The notes under the pieces were generated by a model that was not told where the DNA came from, searched no databases, and was given only the letters and a program-made list of their open reading frames with translations. The position numbers were made by a program, and so were the translations under genes. 64,000 bases of DNA from Okeania sp. SIO1I7. Its GTDB lineage: Bacteria; Cyanobacteriota; Cyanobacteriia; Cyanobacteriales; Microcoleaceae. This document shows positions 10,801-18,998 of this stretch, piece by piece. How positions within the stretch are numbered: the first letter of the stretch is position 1; every line of letters starts with the position of its first letter. Location: positions 341,680 to 405,679 of the forward strand of contig JAAHGF010000003.1 of the NCBI GenBank assembly GCA_010672585.1, read 5' to 3'.

Positions 10801-13800
10801 TGCTATCAACAAGCCCATTTTTTATCAGAAGCTGTCGCTAGTGTTGTTTCCCAAACTTACAATAATTGGGAAATTATAATTGTTAATGATGGTAGTCCAG
10901 ATAATACGAGTGAAGTTGCGCGACAAATAATTCAACTTTTTCCTCATCATAAAATTAACTTAGTTGAAAAAGAAAGAGGTGGTTGTGCTAGTGCTAGAAA
11001 TGTAGGCATAAATCATGGGAATGGAGAGTATATTTTGCCTCTGGATGCTGATGATAAATTAAGTTCTCACGCTATTAGTTGTTTAATGGATATTGCTATT
11101 AGTAAATCCCATCCTTGTGTAATATTTGGGTCTTATGAAATTTTTGGCACGGAAGAAAGGAAAATTATTACAGTAGATGAGTATTCTTTAGAGAATCTCA
11201 AAAAATATAATATGTTGGTATGCACTTCTTTATATGCTAAAAGTATTTATAATTTAACTAATGGCTATAAGGAAGAAATTCAAGAATCAGGTTATGAAGA
11301 TTGGGAATTTTGGCTCAATTGTCATCGACATAATATTCCTTTTTATGGTATTCGAGAAACTATTCTATACTATCGGCGACATCCCGAATCTAGAGTAGTT
11401 AAATCATTTTCCAATCGTAATTATTATTGGTCACAAGTTATTAGCTACTATCCAGATTTGTTTGATGCTGAAACTATTAAGAAAGCTGAGAAAATTTTAA
11501 CAAGTAATAAAACTCCAGAACCCACAGAGTATAATTTGGAAAAGATTGCTGTTGATGTTCAAGAATACAAGCAAAATCCACAAAATAGAATTACATTAAC
11601 GAATCTGCAAACATGGCGTAAACAAGTTGCTAATTCCTGGCTCATTTTAGCAACAGAAAACCTGGAAACTGCTTATAGAAATTCTATAGGTAAAGCACAT
11701 AAAATACTGATAACTTGTGGTATTCAAAATGAAATATTAACTGAAGAAGAGCAAAATTTTGTCGATGAAATTAAGACCTATTTAATACAAGGTTTAAACC
11801 AACCAAAAGCTCTTCAGTATCTATTAGCAGGAATGTTGTATGGTCGTGCCGATCGACTACAACTAAAATTTGAGAAAGCTCCTATTCCTAAATGGTTTGC
11901 CAATGATTATCTGAAATATATGTTTTCTGCTCCTTCTCTTTTCCTAGAAATTGGAGAAGCAGATAACTACGCTTGTTATATGGAAAAATGGCTAGAGTAC
12001 ATAGATAATAATATTACTAATAATCCCGGCTCAAAACTCTGGCAAGAAATTGCACTACTCTTCACACAAAATGCTAACTTTATTCCTATATATTTTGCTA
12101 GTTTAAATTTGAAAAAAGTCTATAGTTTACGGGCGAAAATTATGGAATTTGCCCTAAAAAATAAAGGCAGTCAAATTGATTATGAATTTCCCACTAGAAG
12201 CCCAAATAGAAATAAAATTCGTCTGGGAATTATTAAAGAACATTTTCAACCTCAGTCTGAAACCTACTCGATTTTACCAGTATTTGAACATTTAAGTAGA
12301 GAAAAATTTGAACTTATCTTGTACACAAATAACCAGACAAATCATCATCTAGAACAATATTGCTGTAGTTGTGTAGACCGAGTTGTAAAACTAGAAAATG
12401 ATACTCAAAAACAAGTACAAACTATTCGCAGTGATGACTTAGATATTTTGATTGTAGGAACTAACATAACCGCCATTACCAGACCAATAACTTTATTAAT
12501 GTTCCATCGTTTAGCACGCATCCAAGCAACTCTATTCTCTTCCCCTGTCACAACCGGAATCAGAAATATTGACTACTATATTTCAGGAAAATTATCAGAA
12601 ACAATTACATTAGCAAATCAACATTACACAGAAAAATTAGCTCTTTTAGAAAATGTAGGTTTTTGCTTCAATTATTATCCAATTTCATCAACTCCTGCAC
12701 AAGTTTATCCTACTCGTCAAAGTTGGAAAGCGACAGAAGAAACAGTTATTTTTATATCTGGTGCAAACTTCTATAAAATTATTCCTGAATTAGCAGAAAC
12801 TTGGGCAAAAGTTCTGGCAGAAATACCCAATTCTATTCTAGTTTTATATCCATTTGCGCCTAGTTGGAGTTCTACATATCCAGCTATAGCCTTTCTAAAT
12901 AGAATGCACAAACAATTAGCAAAATATAAAATTGAGAAAAAACGTCTAGTTTTGATTAAAGCTCTTCCTACTCGTACAGATGTTAAAGAATGTTTGAAAC
13001 AAGCAGATATATATTTAGATTCTTATCCTTATTCGGGGTCTAACTCCCTTGTCGATCCCTTAGAAGTAGGAATACCAACTGTTGTTATGGATGGTGAATT
13101 TTTAAGACAAAAACAGGGAGCAGCATTGTTAAGAACCCTACCTATCCTAGACCTGATAGCGAACAGTGAATCAGACTATATTAACCTCGCTGTTAAGCTT
13201 GCCAATAATTTAGAATTTCGTCAACAAAAGCGCCAAGAAATTCTGGAAAAAATGCAGCAAAATCCTTCATTTTTAGACAGTCTTAGTTACTCTACACAGA
13301 TAGGTAAATTATTTCAAGGATTATTTCAAGAATGGCAAAATATTCACGCGCCAAAAACTATAGAATCTACAAATAAAAATTCTTTAACTTCTGAATTTAT
13401 CAATCGTTTGATGGGTTGTGTGAATCTCTATGAAATTGACCCTAATGACCAATCTTTAATAGAAGAATTACGTCAAATTCGTCAACAAATAGCTGATTTT
13501 TGGTTAGCTGTAGCTCCTCAAGAATTAGAAACTACTTATCAAGGCAAAATTAGACAAGCATATCAAGCTTTATTAAAAAGTGGAATTCAAAACGAACCCC
13601 AGACTGAAAATGAACAAAAGTTTCTTCAAGAATTAGGTGAGACAAGTATGGGTTTAACTAATCCAAAAGCTATTAATACACTTTTAGGGGCAATGTTATA
13701 TTTTCCTCCAAGTAAAATGTTAGTCCGAGATGCTAAAAATCGTTTACCTAAGTGGTTGATAGATGATTATCAGCAGATATTTGAAAGTCGAGAAGTTGCA

Positions 13801-14340
13801 GAGAAGTTAGAAAAAGCTTTTAAATCTAGAACGCCTCATTTATCAGAATATTCTCCAGTCAAAACTGCTGAAGTTAAACCAGAAAAAAATGTAGTTTTAA
13901 CAGCAAATCAAACAGATGATTTAGACATTCCACAGCAAAAATTTATCAATCAATTATTGGGCAGTGTGAATCTTTACTATATTGATCCATCTGATGAATC
14001 TGTAGTTCAAGAATTGCGTAAAATCAGAAAGCAAATGGCTGATTTTTGGATAAATGTAGAACCTCAAAAACTAGAAATTTTTTACTCAGGAAAAATGGGT
14101 AAAGCTTATCAAGCATTACTCAGTAGCGGGATGCAAAATCAAGCATTAACTAATAACGAACAAGCATTTTTACAACAGTTAGCTGTTCAACTTGCCAAAG
14201 GAATAGAAGCACCAAAAACCATAAATTATTTATTAGCAGCAATGTTATATTGTCGTCAAGGACAATTGCAAATTCAGGATATGAGTAAATTACCACATTG
14301 GTTGCTTGAAGATTATCAAAAATCTGTAGGAAATAGTTGA
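4885..14340 (+). CDS. Giant multidomain glycosyltransferase/methyltransferase (about 3151 aa)
   Basis: One uninterrupted frame. Residue numbers count from the upstream in-frame ATG at 4855; I prefer the start at M11 (4885, MLKILHII), because the first ATG is inside a dispersed repeat. Domains in order: GT4 glycosyltransferase (11-357); TPR-like helices (430-515); three class I SAM methyltransferase domains starting at 556, 825 and 1094, each with VLEIGCGVGRL; GT2 (1322-1545, NTDD); GT4 (1590-1970, EGMPLAIIE); GT2 (1977-2208, DADD); helical module (2229-2356); SPINDLY/OGT-like GT41 (2454-2812, with DIYLDSYPYSGSNSL); two more copies of the helical module (2847-2976, 3026-3155). No signal peptide or TM segment is seen, so it is probably cytoplasmic. 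The role is inferred: building and methylating a surface glycan, or glycosylating a protein. Confidence 0.88.
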   Translation: MLKILHIIQQLSCGGAGRSMVATAKYSSRMGVIQQHRVLSLLPAETEAVSLGNNEGMYVINQPNKEIICSEIEAADIVNIHFWNNPEIYELLRSELPAMRLVFWFKIIGDRAPHIITKELLEYADFSIVTSPYTLELPVFESLSSANKISSTSVVYGIADFDRLEDFQPQFHDTFNVGYIGTVDLAKMYSNYVGMSAKVNVPNVKFIVCGGINNYLRQEAEKLGAVERFEFRGYVEDIKSVLEVLDVFGYPLCEDTYATSEKSLQEAMWVGVPPVVFPFGGIKRLVIHNQTGLVVNNETEYKNAIEYLYFHPEERMRLGRNAQEYARQNFSPESSTNKINEIYDYLLKQPKRKRQWDRNKLSGAELFIQSLGETAENFSVSIKSENISELLVAENQISHSSPVLCNRYGGGIFHYRDYYSKDGYLRLWSGLVLQKQGQHHQAISEFTAAINLGCNNWRVGYYLAISAEKVNDFDLAEKVLRQVVQKAPSFTPATEILQKILGRKERLQLSTDGIKSQDKAENFVERKNNISLASSEPINTAQLSFQRQFWNVNSLEEAMFERVFTDEKINGMSPSEKNLAWQNSILSSTEKIIQGIPIKSEWKVLEIGCGVGRLIQPLRKIFAQVDGVDISENMIQFARQYLADGKQNGEVYVNNGCDLQALSSESYDFVYSTIVFQHIRSISIVKSYFREIFRVLKPGGYFRIQVHDHSAKSLGNFDEEGSKDQQYYFSGNAYTEEQLKDLLQEAGFNLVSLKSTKPWIWATVKRPEKIEVFREEASQSKLESQLISMANSTVENLEQNPTKIAPINDRQLELQRQFWNVNSIDEAMFGRVLVYEGIETLSPEEKKKAWEKSIENWIPKIMGDIPVKPEWKVLEIGCGVGRLIKYLRETFAQVDGVDISENMIQFARQYLVDAKQNGEVYVNNGCDLQVLSSESYDFVYSTIVFQHIRSISIVKSYFSEIFRVLKPGGYFRIQVHDHSAKSLGNFDEEGAKDQQYYFSGNAYTEEQLKDLLQEAGFNLVSLKSAKPWIWATVQRPEKIEVLREEISQSKLESQLISITNSKVENLPQNPTKIAPINYKQLELQRQFWNVNSIDEAMFGRVLAYEGIDTLSPEEKKQVWEKSIQTWIPKIMGDIPVKPEWKVLEIGCGVGRLIQPLRKIFAQVDGVDISEKMIQFARQYLADGKQNGEVYVNNGCDLQALSSESYDFVYSTIVFQHIRSISIVKSYFREIFRVLKPGGYFRIQVHDHSAKSLGNFDEEGSKDKQYYFSGNAYTEEQLKDLLQEAGFNLVSLKSVKPWIWATVQRKAKPTTLPKVSAIISTYNSEKFMRGCLEDLVNQTLYKKGKLEILIIDSASEEKEGAIAQEFQTKYPHIIYQRTPERESIYAAWNRGIKIAKGNYITNANTDDRHRPDALEFMANYLDNNPQTSLVYGDQLVTTFPNDSWATTQADKCWNWPEFDYQELERRCIIGPQPMWRKSLHERYGYFRSEFRVAGDYEFWLRIGKNEKFVRLPEILGLYFENEQGLEKSSSIAHIETQAIWKIYGIIDRKVKQKISIPVPINTLEINNSPSIKTMLSTEKKFHILLYTDEPGIYGVGQCNHSILCELIKCGYIVSCVQSRASNYLTEQQQKLGIQHFWLEYDTVKNFSQTLTNLAEAKQLLTTIKADTIIFSDCCPFSNLAAKQVAIQLEIPFVVLVNFAAPYLAKRFHSYLGKLSEIYAYSRQTIAVSQENLHQLWELFQLPKQCGKVIYNGRPSKYFTPINAEVRGRLRQQLGIPENAVVCFTSARLEAIKGYQYQLETIKFLKESNVWSQIYFVWVGSGSLESQLKTEISQLGVTDKVKLLGERDDIPELLEIADIFVFPSQFEGMPLAIIEAMAKGLPVVASAVSGIPEELGETGKLLPDPKIDSQATVKELVETIQEWTLNPNLRYSIAETCQQRAEKMFTEERMLTETLEVIKSTLPKQKPLVSVIIPCYQQAHFLSEAVASVVSQTYNNWEIIIVNDGSPDNTSEVARQIIQLFPHHKINLVEKERGGCASARNVGINHGNGEYILPLDADDKLSSHAISCLMDIAISKSHPCVIFGSYEIFGTEERKIITVDEYSLENLKKYNMLVCTSLYAKSIYNLTNGYKEEIQESGYEDWEFWLNCHRHNIPFYGIRETILYYRRHPESRVVKSFSNRNYYWSQVISYYPDLFDAETIKKAEKILTSNKTPEPTEYNLEKIAVDVQEYKQNPQNRITLTNLQTWRKQVANSWLILATENLETAYRNSIGKAHKILITCGIQNEILTEEEQNFVDEIKTYLIQGLNQPKALQYLLAGMLYGRADRLQLKFEKAPIPKWFANDYLKYMFSAPSLFLEIGEADNYACYMEKWLEYIDNNITNNPGSKLWQEIALLFTQNANFIPIYFASLNLKKVYSLRAKIMEFALKNKGSQIDYEFPTRSPNRNKIRLGIIKEHFQPQSETYSILPVFEHLSREKFELILYTNNQTNHHLEQYCCSCVDRVVKLENDTQKQVQTIRSDDLDILIVGTNITAITRPITLLMFHRLARIQATLFSSPVTTGIRNIDYYISGKLSETITLANQHYTEKLALLENVGFCFNYYPISSTPAQVYPTRQSWKATEETVIFISGANFYKIIPELAETWAKVLAEIPNSILVLYPFAPSWSSTYPAIAFLNRMHKQLAKYKIEKKRLVLIKALPTRTDVKECLKQADIYLDSYPYSGSNSLVDPLEVGIPTVVMDGEFLRQKQGAALLRTLPILDLIANSESDYINLAVKLANNLEFRQQKRQEILEKMQQNPSFLDSLSYSTQIGKLFQGLFQEWQNIHAPKTIESTNKNSLTSEFINRLMGCVNLYEIDPNDQSLIEELRQIRQQIADFWLAVAPQELETTYQGKIRQAYQALLKSGIQNEPQTENEQKFLQELGETSMGLTNPKAINTLLGAMLYFPPSKMLVRDAKNRLPKWLIDDYQQIFESREVAEKLEKAFKSRTPHLSEYSPVKTAEVKPEKNVVLTANQTDDLDIPQQKFINQLLGSVNLYYIDPSDESVVQELRKIRKQMADFWINVEPQKLEIFYSGKMGKAYQALLSSGMQNQALTNNEQAFLQQLAVQLAKGIEAPKTINYLLAAMLYCRQGQLQIQDMSKLPHWLLEDYQKSVGNS
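6520..8790 (+). repeat. Three tandem 807-bp units inside the giant gene
   Basis: The motif encoding QRQFWNVNS begins at 6520, 7327 and 8134, giving an exact 807-bp (269-codon) period twice. Each unit encodes one whole methyltransferase domain plus a linker; the third lacks the linker and runs straight into a GT2 domain. The stretch encoding EVYVNNGCDLQ through PWIWATV is nearly identical in DNA across all three, including many synonymous positions, which points to recent duplication or gene conversion. Confidence 0.93.
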
Positions 14341-15140
14341 AGAAGGAAGAAGGAAGGTAGGAGAGTGGGGGAGAAGTAAATATAAGAGAATAATTAATAT
14401 TAGACATCTCCAGAAAATAGGGAGTAGGGAGTAGAGGGAAATAATTGAGAATTTATGTGCGATGATTGATTTTATTTTTGATTATTGGAGATTTCTATTA
14501 ACTGGCTAATAATTATCAAAAATATCATTGCGCCTGTATTAATTACTTAATAATTGAAGTTTCACCTTACAAAATCATTTTTTTGTACCGAAAAATTGTA
14601 GCCTAAAGCCTCACCTTTTAAGGGGATAAAAAAACAGAATTCCGTATTTTCGTAGCCTCCTTAATTGCAGAGGTACTGATAACTGATAATTGAAATGACC
14701 CTTGGTATAATACCAATTTAATAAATGTTTGCTACAAATAGTTAGGCTATTTCTTAGGAGTCAGAAGTCAGGAGTCAGAATGAATAGTTTCAAGACCAGT
14801 TTTGAGCTAATAAATTCTATATTTTTGTCAAAGGGAGACCTCCTGTAAAGTCTTTTTATCATACTTATTATTCGTAACATTCTTTTTTCAAAATGGTATA
14901 ACTCCCTAGTCGAGCAAAAATTCAATATCAGAAGGAACTTCAACAATTTAAAATCCAGGCATTCAAAATTCCTAAATCATTTCGTAAATATGCAATGCCA
15001 GAAAAAAAATTGAGACTACTGTAATTCAAAAAAACCTAATTTTACTAATCATGGTTTTTCACTCAAATTATGATAGTATAGTTGCTTGAAATTAACTTAG
15101 TTATCAAAGAACCCAATTTCTTTCTTCAGGAAAATTAACC
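14341..15140. other. Spacer filled with dispersed repeats
   Basis: No gene is supported. The heptamer-like agaagga run starts at the stop codon of the giant gene. Then come a family A element (14401-14497), a family E fragment (14586-14700: aaaattgtagcctaaagcct, ccttttaaggggata, gcagaggtactgat) and, inverted at about 14790-14910, one copy of a degenerate repeat (family G) also found at 28665-28880 and 51775-51975. Confidence 0.6.
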
Positions 15141-15857
15141 ATGAGTTAATATACTGGCATTACTGATTATTACGATCTTTATAATCACCCAAGGTTATTA
15201 TCACTATGAAGGAATGTCTATTGCAGTCAATTCTTTCATCAAAGATGGTCGCAAAAAAATACTTGAATTGGGTGTAGGAACAGGATTATTGAAAAATTAA
15301 AAGCACTTGCTCCTGAAGCTGAATTTACAGGAGTGGATATTACCTCATCAATGCTCGATATTGCCAGAAAAAGATTGGGAGAATGGGGAAAATTAGTAGA
15401 AGCAGATGTCTATAATATGGACCTCAAAGAAACCTTTGATATTGCTGTTTCCAGTGGAGGGGTTTGGGTAATAAATCAACGAGGCGATCGGACTGACCTA
15501 GGAAATCATACAAATGAGATTCCTCAAGATATTAAGGGACTAACTAATGTTGCTAAACACCTGTGTCAAGAAGGGTTATTACTGTTGAGTATTCAGGGAG
15601 AACATAAAAATTATCAAAAAAATCTCCCGACAGGAATTGTGTATTCTCAGGAGATAGAAAAAATTGGGGAAAACGATGAAATTGAATCCATTGAGAAAAG
15701 TTATTTCTTTAAGAAAGACGGAGAAATATTAGCTCAATAAACACTTAATTTGAATTACATTAAGCAATGGAAAAAAGAAGAAATTATGGAACAAGCTGGA
15801 TTTACTTTTGTTAGTATCCATGAAAGCCAAAAGTTTCATGTTTATAAGAAGCAGTAA
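15141..15857 (+). pseudogene. Broken class I SAM-dependent methyltransferase
   Basis: Readable in pieces: DYYDLYNHPRLL (frame of 15165), then HYEGMSIAVN...ILELGVGTGLL (frame of 15202), then EKLKALAPEAEFTGVDITSS onward (frame of 15333). An in-frame TAA at 15738-15740 is followed in the same frame by TLNLNYIKQWKKEEIMEQAG and the natural stop at 15855-15857. That gives at least two frameshifts plus one nonsense codon. LELGVGTG is the SAM-binding motif I. The piece 15333-15740 alone lacks that motif, so it cannot be a working enzyme. Confidence 0.82.
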
Positions 15858-16088
15858 AACTGATAATCAAATAGTTTTATCCAAATTCAGTATTCCAGCT
15901 TTGTCAGAAATTAATATTAAAATAGGTGATGCAGTTGGAGTACTCTCTGAGTTGAGAGTCATCTCTTGTCTGAGAAAACAGAATATCCCAATAAAATCTT
16001 TCTTGGCGACCTTGAACCATCTGCATTTGATTAAGTAAAAATCCTATTAGTGTTAATAATTAGAGTTATATAAGTATAGTAAAAATAT

Positions 16089-16370
16089 CTAAAACCAATC
16101 TTCTTGTTCGTTATTTTTTCCTTTATACGCCTCACCTTTACTATGAATTGCGCGGGTTTTTTCATACAACTGTTCTTCTGTTAATTCCCATTTTTGCAGA
16201 ACTTTTTCTAAGTCTCTCTGAATATCTCTTGCACCAGGAAAACCTCGATAACGAATTTTTAATCTTGCCAATTCTGCTAAGTTGTAAGAAGTATCTTTTT
16301 CTGTTAACAGGATGTTAACTATTTCGCGGTCTTTATGATATTGAGGATGCTGTTGTTCTTCTGATTTCAT
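16089..16370 (-). CDS. Small conserved cyanobacterial protein (DUF3288 type)
   Basis: 93 residues, hydrophilic and mostly helical, without a signal peptide or TM segment. The stretch QQHPQYHKDREIVNILL followed by AELARLKIRYRGFPGA is one I recognise from the cyanobacterial DUF3288 family, whose function is unknown. The length fits that family. It stands alone, with no operon partner on this strand nearby. Confidence 0.8.
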   Translation of the reverse strand: MKSEEQQHPQYHKDREIVNILLTEKDTSYNLAELARLKIRYRGFPGARDIQRDLEKVLQKWELTEEQLYEKTRAIHSKGEAYKGKNNEQEDWF

Positions 16371-16872
16371 AAAAGTAAGGAATAAGGGTGTTGCTGAAGC
16401 GCGTGTATGATTTTAATTTTAATTATTTTAGGAGTCAACCCACCTCTAACCCAACCCACCCCCCCCTCCCAGGAGGGGAACAGGAGTCAGGAGAAATCAA
16501 AGTGCTTTTCGGTCAATTAAGTAAAGATAACATCTAATTTTGCCATTCAAAGAATGACTCTTATTATAACAATTACTTTTTTACAAAAAACAAGTAAAAA
16601 GGAAAAATAGCTAGAGTGATTTGGAAAAATTAATAGCTGACCTCTAGACAAAAAACAGATAATAAATGTCTATAAATGCCTAATACCAAAATTATTTAAG
16701 ACTGCACAGAATTAGGTGTTAGGTATTGGGTTTTATACCAATTTTATGTGAGGTGGCACAGAATTATTAAATTTATTAACTTGTCTATGAGGTAATTATT
16801 AATTATTAATTATTAATTATTAATTGTTGAACTACGCTTTGCCAAAAAAAATTCAGGATACCCTATTTAATT
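16371..16872. other. Spacer with hairpin and AT repeats
   Basis: No gene is seen. It contains cccccctcccaggagggg (near 16463-16485), a small GC-rich palindrome also found at about 24841, 33605 and 46272, and a taattat tandem run (16793-16825) just before the TPR gene's 3' end. Confidence 0.5.
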
Positions 16873-17460
16873 CTATTGACTATGCCACTTTTTAAACAGA
16901 CTATCTTGATAATTTTTTTGAGCATTATTAACTAAATCTGGCTGGATTTCTAAAGCTTTTTCTTGAAAAAAAAATGCCTCGTAAAATCTACCTTCTTGCT
17001 CTAAAATTTTACCTAAATTCCAATAAGCTGCTGCCATATTAGGTTCTAGATTAATTGCTTTTCTATAAGTAATCATTGCTTCATCAATTTGCCCTTTTTT
17101 ATAAAACATACTACCCAAATTTACAATAGCTTCAACAAATTTTGGATTAATCTTTATCGCTAATGAATAAGCACGAATAGCAGCATTTACTTTATTTTGT
17201 GCTTGTAGTATGTTGCCTAAAGTTTTATAAGCTGGAGCAAAATTTGGTTGATTTCTTAAAACTCTATGACAGAGGGCGATCGCTTCTATAAAATTTCCTT
17301 GATTATAATAATTTTCTGCTAATTTATTAATGTCATCAACATCATTTTCTTCAAATTTCCATAACTCAGAGTAATAGTTTTTTACTTGACTTGATTGAGT
17401 ATAATTTGGGGATTTATTACCCTGTTGAAAAGTTTTTTTATCTTGTAAATTTAGGTTCAT
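16873..17460 (-). CDS. Tetratricopeptide repeat protein
   Basis: 195 residues with a low-complexity polar N-terminus (1-40), then about four consecutive TPRs from residue 45 to 185: LAENYYNQGNFIEAIALCH, YKTLGNILQAQNKVNAAIRAY, VNLGSMFYKKGQIDEAMITY and WNLGKILEQEGRFYEAFFF. TPRs mediate protein-protein contact; the partner is unknown. A partial duplicate of its 5' end lies just upstream at 17622-17700. The first TPR resembles that of the TPR-DUF579 protein at 3.8 kb, so it may be a family relative without the enzymatic domain. Confidence 0.85.
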   Translation of the reverse strand: MNLNLQDKKTFQQGNKSPNYTQSSQVKNYYSELWKFEENDVDDINKLAENYYNQGNFIEAIALCHRVLRNQPNFAPAYKTLGNILQAQNKVNAAIRAYSLAIKINPKFVEAIVNLGSMFYKKGQIDEAMITYRKAINLEPNMAAAYWNLGKILEQEGRFYEAFFFQEKALEIQPDLVNNAQKNYQDSLFKKWHSQ

Positions 17461-17621
17461 CTTTCTTCAGATATTTATCTTCAGCAATTTGATTTTTTAC
17501 TTTATAGCAGAAGGAAAAAGGAAGAAAGAAAAATATTCCATTGTCTGAGTTTTAAGCTTTTGATATACTCTCACCTTTCCTTGGAATGCTTTATTCCTTA
17601 TTTCCTCTTCATTCCCGATCA

Positions 17622-17710
17622 TAATTGAGTATAATTTGGGGATTTATTATCCTGTTGAAAAAATTTTATCTTGTAAATTTAGATTTATTTTCTTTCAGCT
17701 ACATATATCC
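17622..17710 (-). repeat. Partial duplicate of the 5' end of the TPR gene
   Basis: The DNA attgagtataatttgggg and the following 60 bases (through gtaaatttag) repeat 17394-17462, which encodes the N-terminus and start codon of the neighbouring TPR protein. The copy has lost the start codon and carries small indels, so it is not coding. Confidence 0.8.
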
Positions 17711-17765
17711 AGCAATTGTTCTCCTTTACTTCTTCTTCCTTCTCCCTTATTTTCCTCTGCCTTTC

Positions 17766-18327
17766 CTATAAAAAAGAAACATGAGCGCTCACAACTCACC
17801 AACCAACAGAAGGTAAGCATTCAGCCGTCAGCTATCAGCTATCAGCTATGAGTTATTAGCTCATTATCAGCTCAAAAGAGGATTAGTCTCCAAGGATAAT
17901 TAAAACTTATAAAAAAAATGTCTTCAGCTAACCTTAGTAATTTCTTGAATATGTTCAAAAGCTGATAGCTGAATGCTAATAGCTGAATGCTTACAACAGA
18001 AGTACGCATCCAAGCTTGACTTTGCCTACCAACTTTTCCAGTTTCTTGACATTGAAATTCAGTATTTACTGTGGCAAAATCTCGACCATAAGTAGTAATA
18101 ACAGTATTCATCAATACTCGGTCTAAATTAACCTTTCCGCGAGCTTTCCTAAAAGCAACTATTGCCTCATACCCATAAAGATTTTCATTAACTCCATAAC
18201 GGATAGTATAAGGACTATGCCAAAATAATTCATCTAAAATATTGACATTATTACTTATCAAAGCTGCTTCATATTCCTCAAATATTGTTGTTACTTCTGC
18301 AACTACATCAGGAATATTAATCTCCAT
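17766..18327 (-). pseudogene. HpxZ/AtzH-like (SnoaL/NTF2-fold) gene split by a small transposable element
   Basis: From ATG 18325-18327 (aggaga about 9 bases upstream) the frame encodes an NTF2-like protein matching the HpxZ/AtzH pattern: VVAEVTTIFEEYEAALISNN, WHSPYTIRYGVNENLYGY, VITTYGRDFATVNTEFQ and GRQSQAWMRTS. Right after this it runs into a 182-bp element (17813-17994), giving an open but foreign tail that stops at 17872. The true 3' end is on the far side of the element: SVGW, then an in-frame TGA (17796-17798), VVSAHVSFL and a TAG at 17766-17768. The ribosome site overlaps the stop of the upstream Nudix gene (gattaggag), so the two were a pair. Family members act in oxalurate/ureide-type catabolism; activity here is presumably lost. 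Confidence 0.85.
17813..17994. mobile_element. Family F element (GTAAGCATTCAGC ends) with perfect 8-bp target duplication
   Basis: Starts gtaagcattcagccgtcagc and ends gctgaatgcttac; flanked by aacagaag at 17805-17812 and again at 17995-18002. The inner flanks are built from agctatc/agctgat heptamers. 182 bp with no ORF. Further copies: 20849-21034, 36378-36584, 36931-37105 and 51596-51773. Confidence 0.92.
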
Positions 18328-18340
18328 TTTAATAATTCTC

Positions 18341-18772
18341 CTAATCACAATACTCTAAAAAATTTTCTGGAACTATTTTCAATTCTCCAGACTTAAATCT
18401 ATCTATTGAAACCCAAAGTGCCGTTTTTTTTCGTTCCTTCTCCCAAAAGGTTAACTCTTCTGTTTCATAAAACTTTTTATCGGCAAAATCACATTTATAT
18501 AATTGAATTAACTCATGTCTTTCCTCCCCATTAAATATAAAAATGTTTTCCATACAACCCAAATATTTAATATTAGTCAACTCAGCTTGAATCTCTTCCT
18601 GAAACTCTCTTTGTAAAGCATCATAACTATACTCTCCAAAATCAACACCTCCACCCATAACCCGATAAAAAGTTTCCTGTTTGATAGAGTCATAACCTTG
18701 AGAAATAAACAAGCGATCGCCATCCCTAATTAAACCCAAAGCTAAGACCCTAATTTTATGCTTCTTACTCAT
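18341..18772 (-). CDS. Nudix hydrolase
   Basis: 143 residues. The Nudix box runs from G41 to E60 as GGVDFGE, then seven residues, then REFQEE, which is an intact GX5EX7REUXEE motif binding the catalytic metal. Nudix enzymes hydrolyse nucleoside diphosphates linked to another moiety; the substrate cannot be read from the sequence. The stop codon TAG is part of the ribosome site of the broken HpxZ-like gene 13 bp downstream, indicating a former two-gene operon. Confidence 0.88.
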   Translation of the reverse strand: MSKKHKIRVLALGLIRDGDRLFISQGYDSIKQETFYRVMGGGVDFGEYSYDALQREFQEEIQAELTNIKYLGCMENIFIFNGEERHELIQLYKCDFADKKFYETEELTFWEKERKKTALWVSIDRFKSGELKIVPENFLEYCD

Positions 18773-18998
18773 ATAATTTTCTCAGATAAATATCAAAGGT
18801 CATTCCAGTTAACAGTTATCAGTACTTCCTATTTCTCTAGGAGGCTTAAAATACTGAATTTTCTTTCTCTTGGTTGATTGGATATAGCAGACCGCTTTTT
18901 ATTCCCTAAAAATGGGAAGCTTGAAACCTAATTTTCTGGTCAGTAAAAAGCTTGATTAGGTTTAATTTTTACAGTATAGAAAAAACAGAAAATTACTA

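Noticed and set aside
14761..14946. 61-residue minus-strand frame
   Set aside because: It lies in repeat G and heptamer DNA; no ribosome site, and other copies of the repeat carry stops.
15808..16038. 76-residue frame after the broken methyltransferase
   Set aside because: It reads the end of the pseudogene in the wrong frame and has no ribosome site or recognisable motif.
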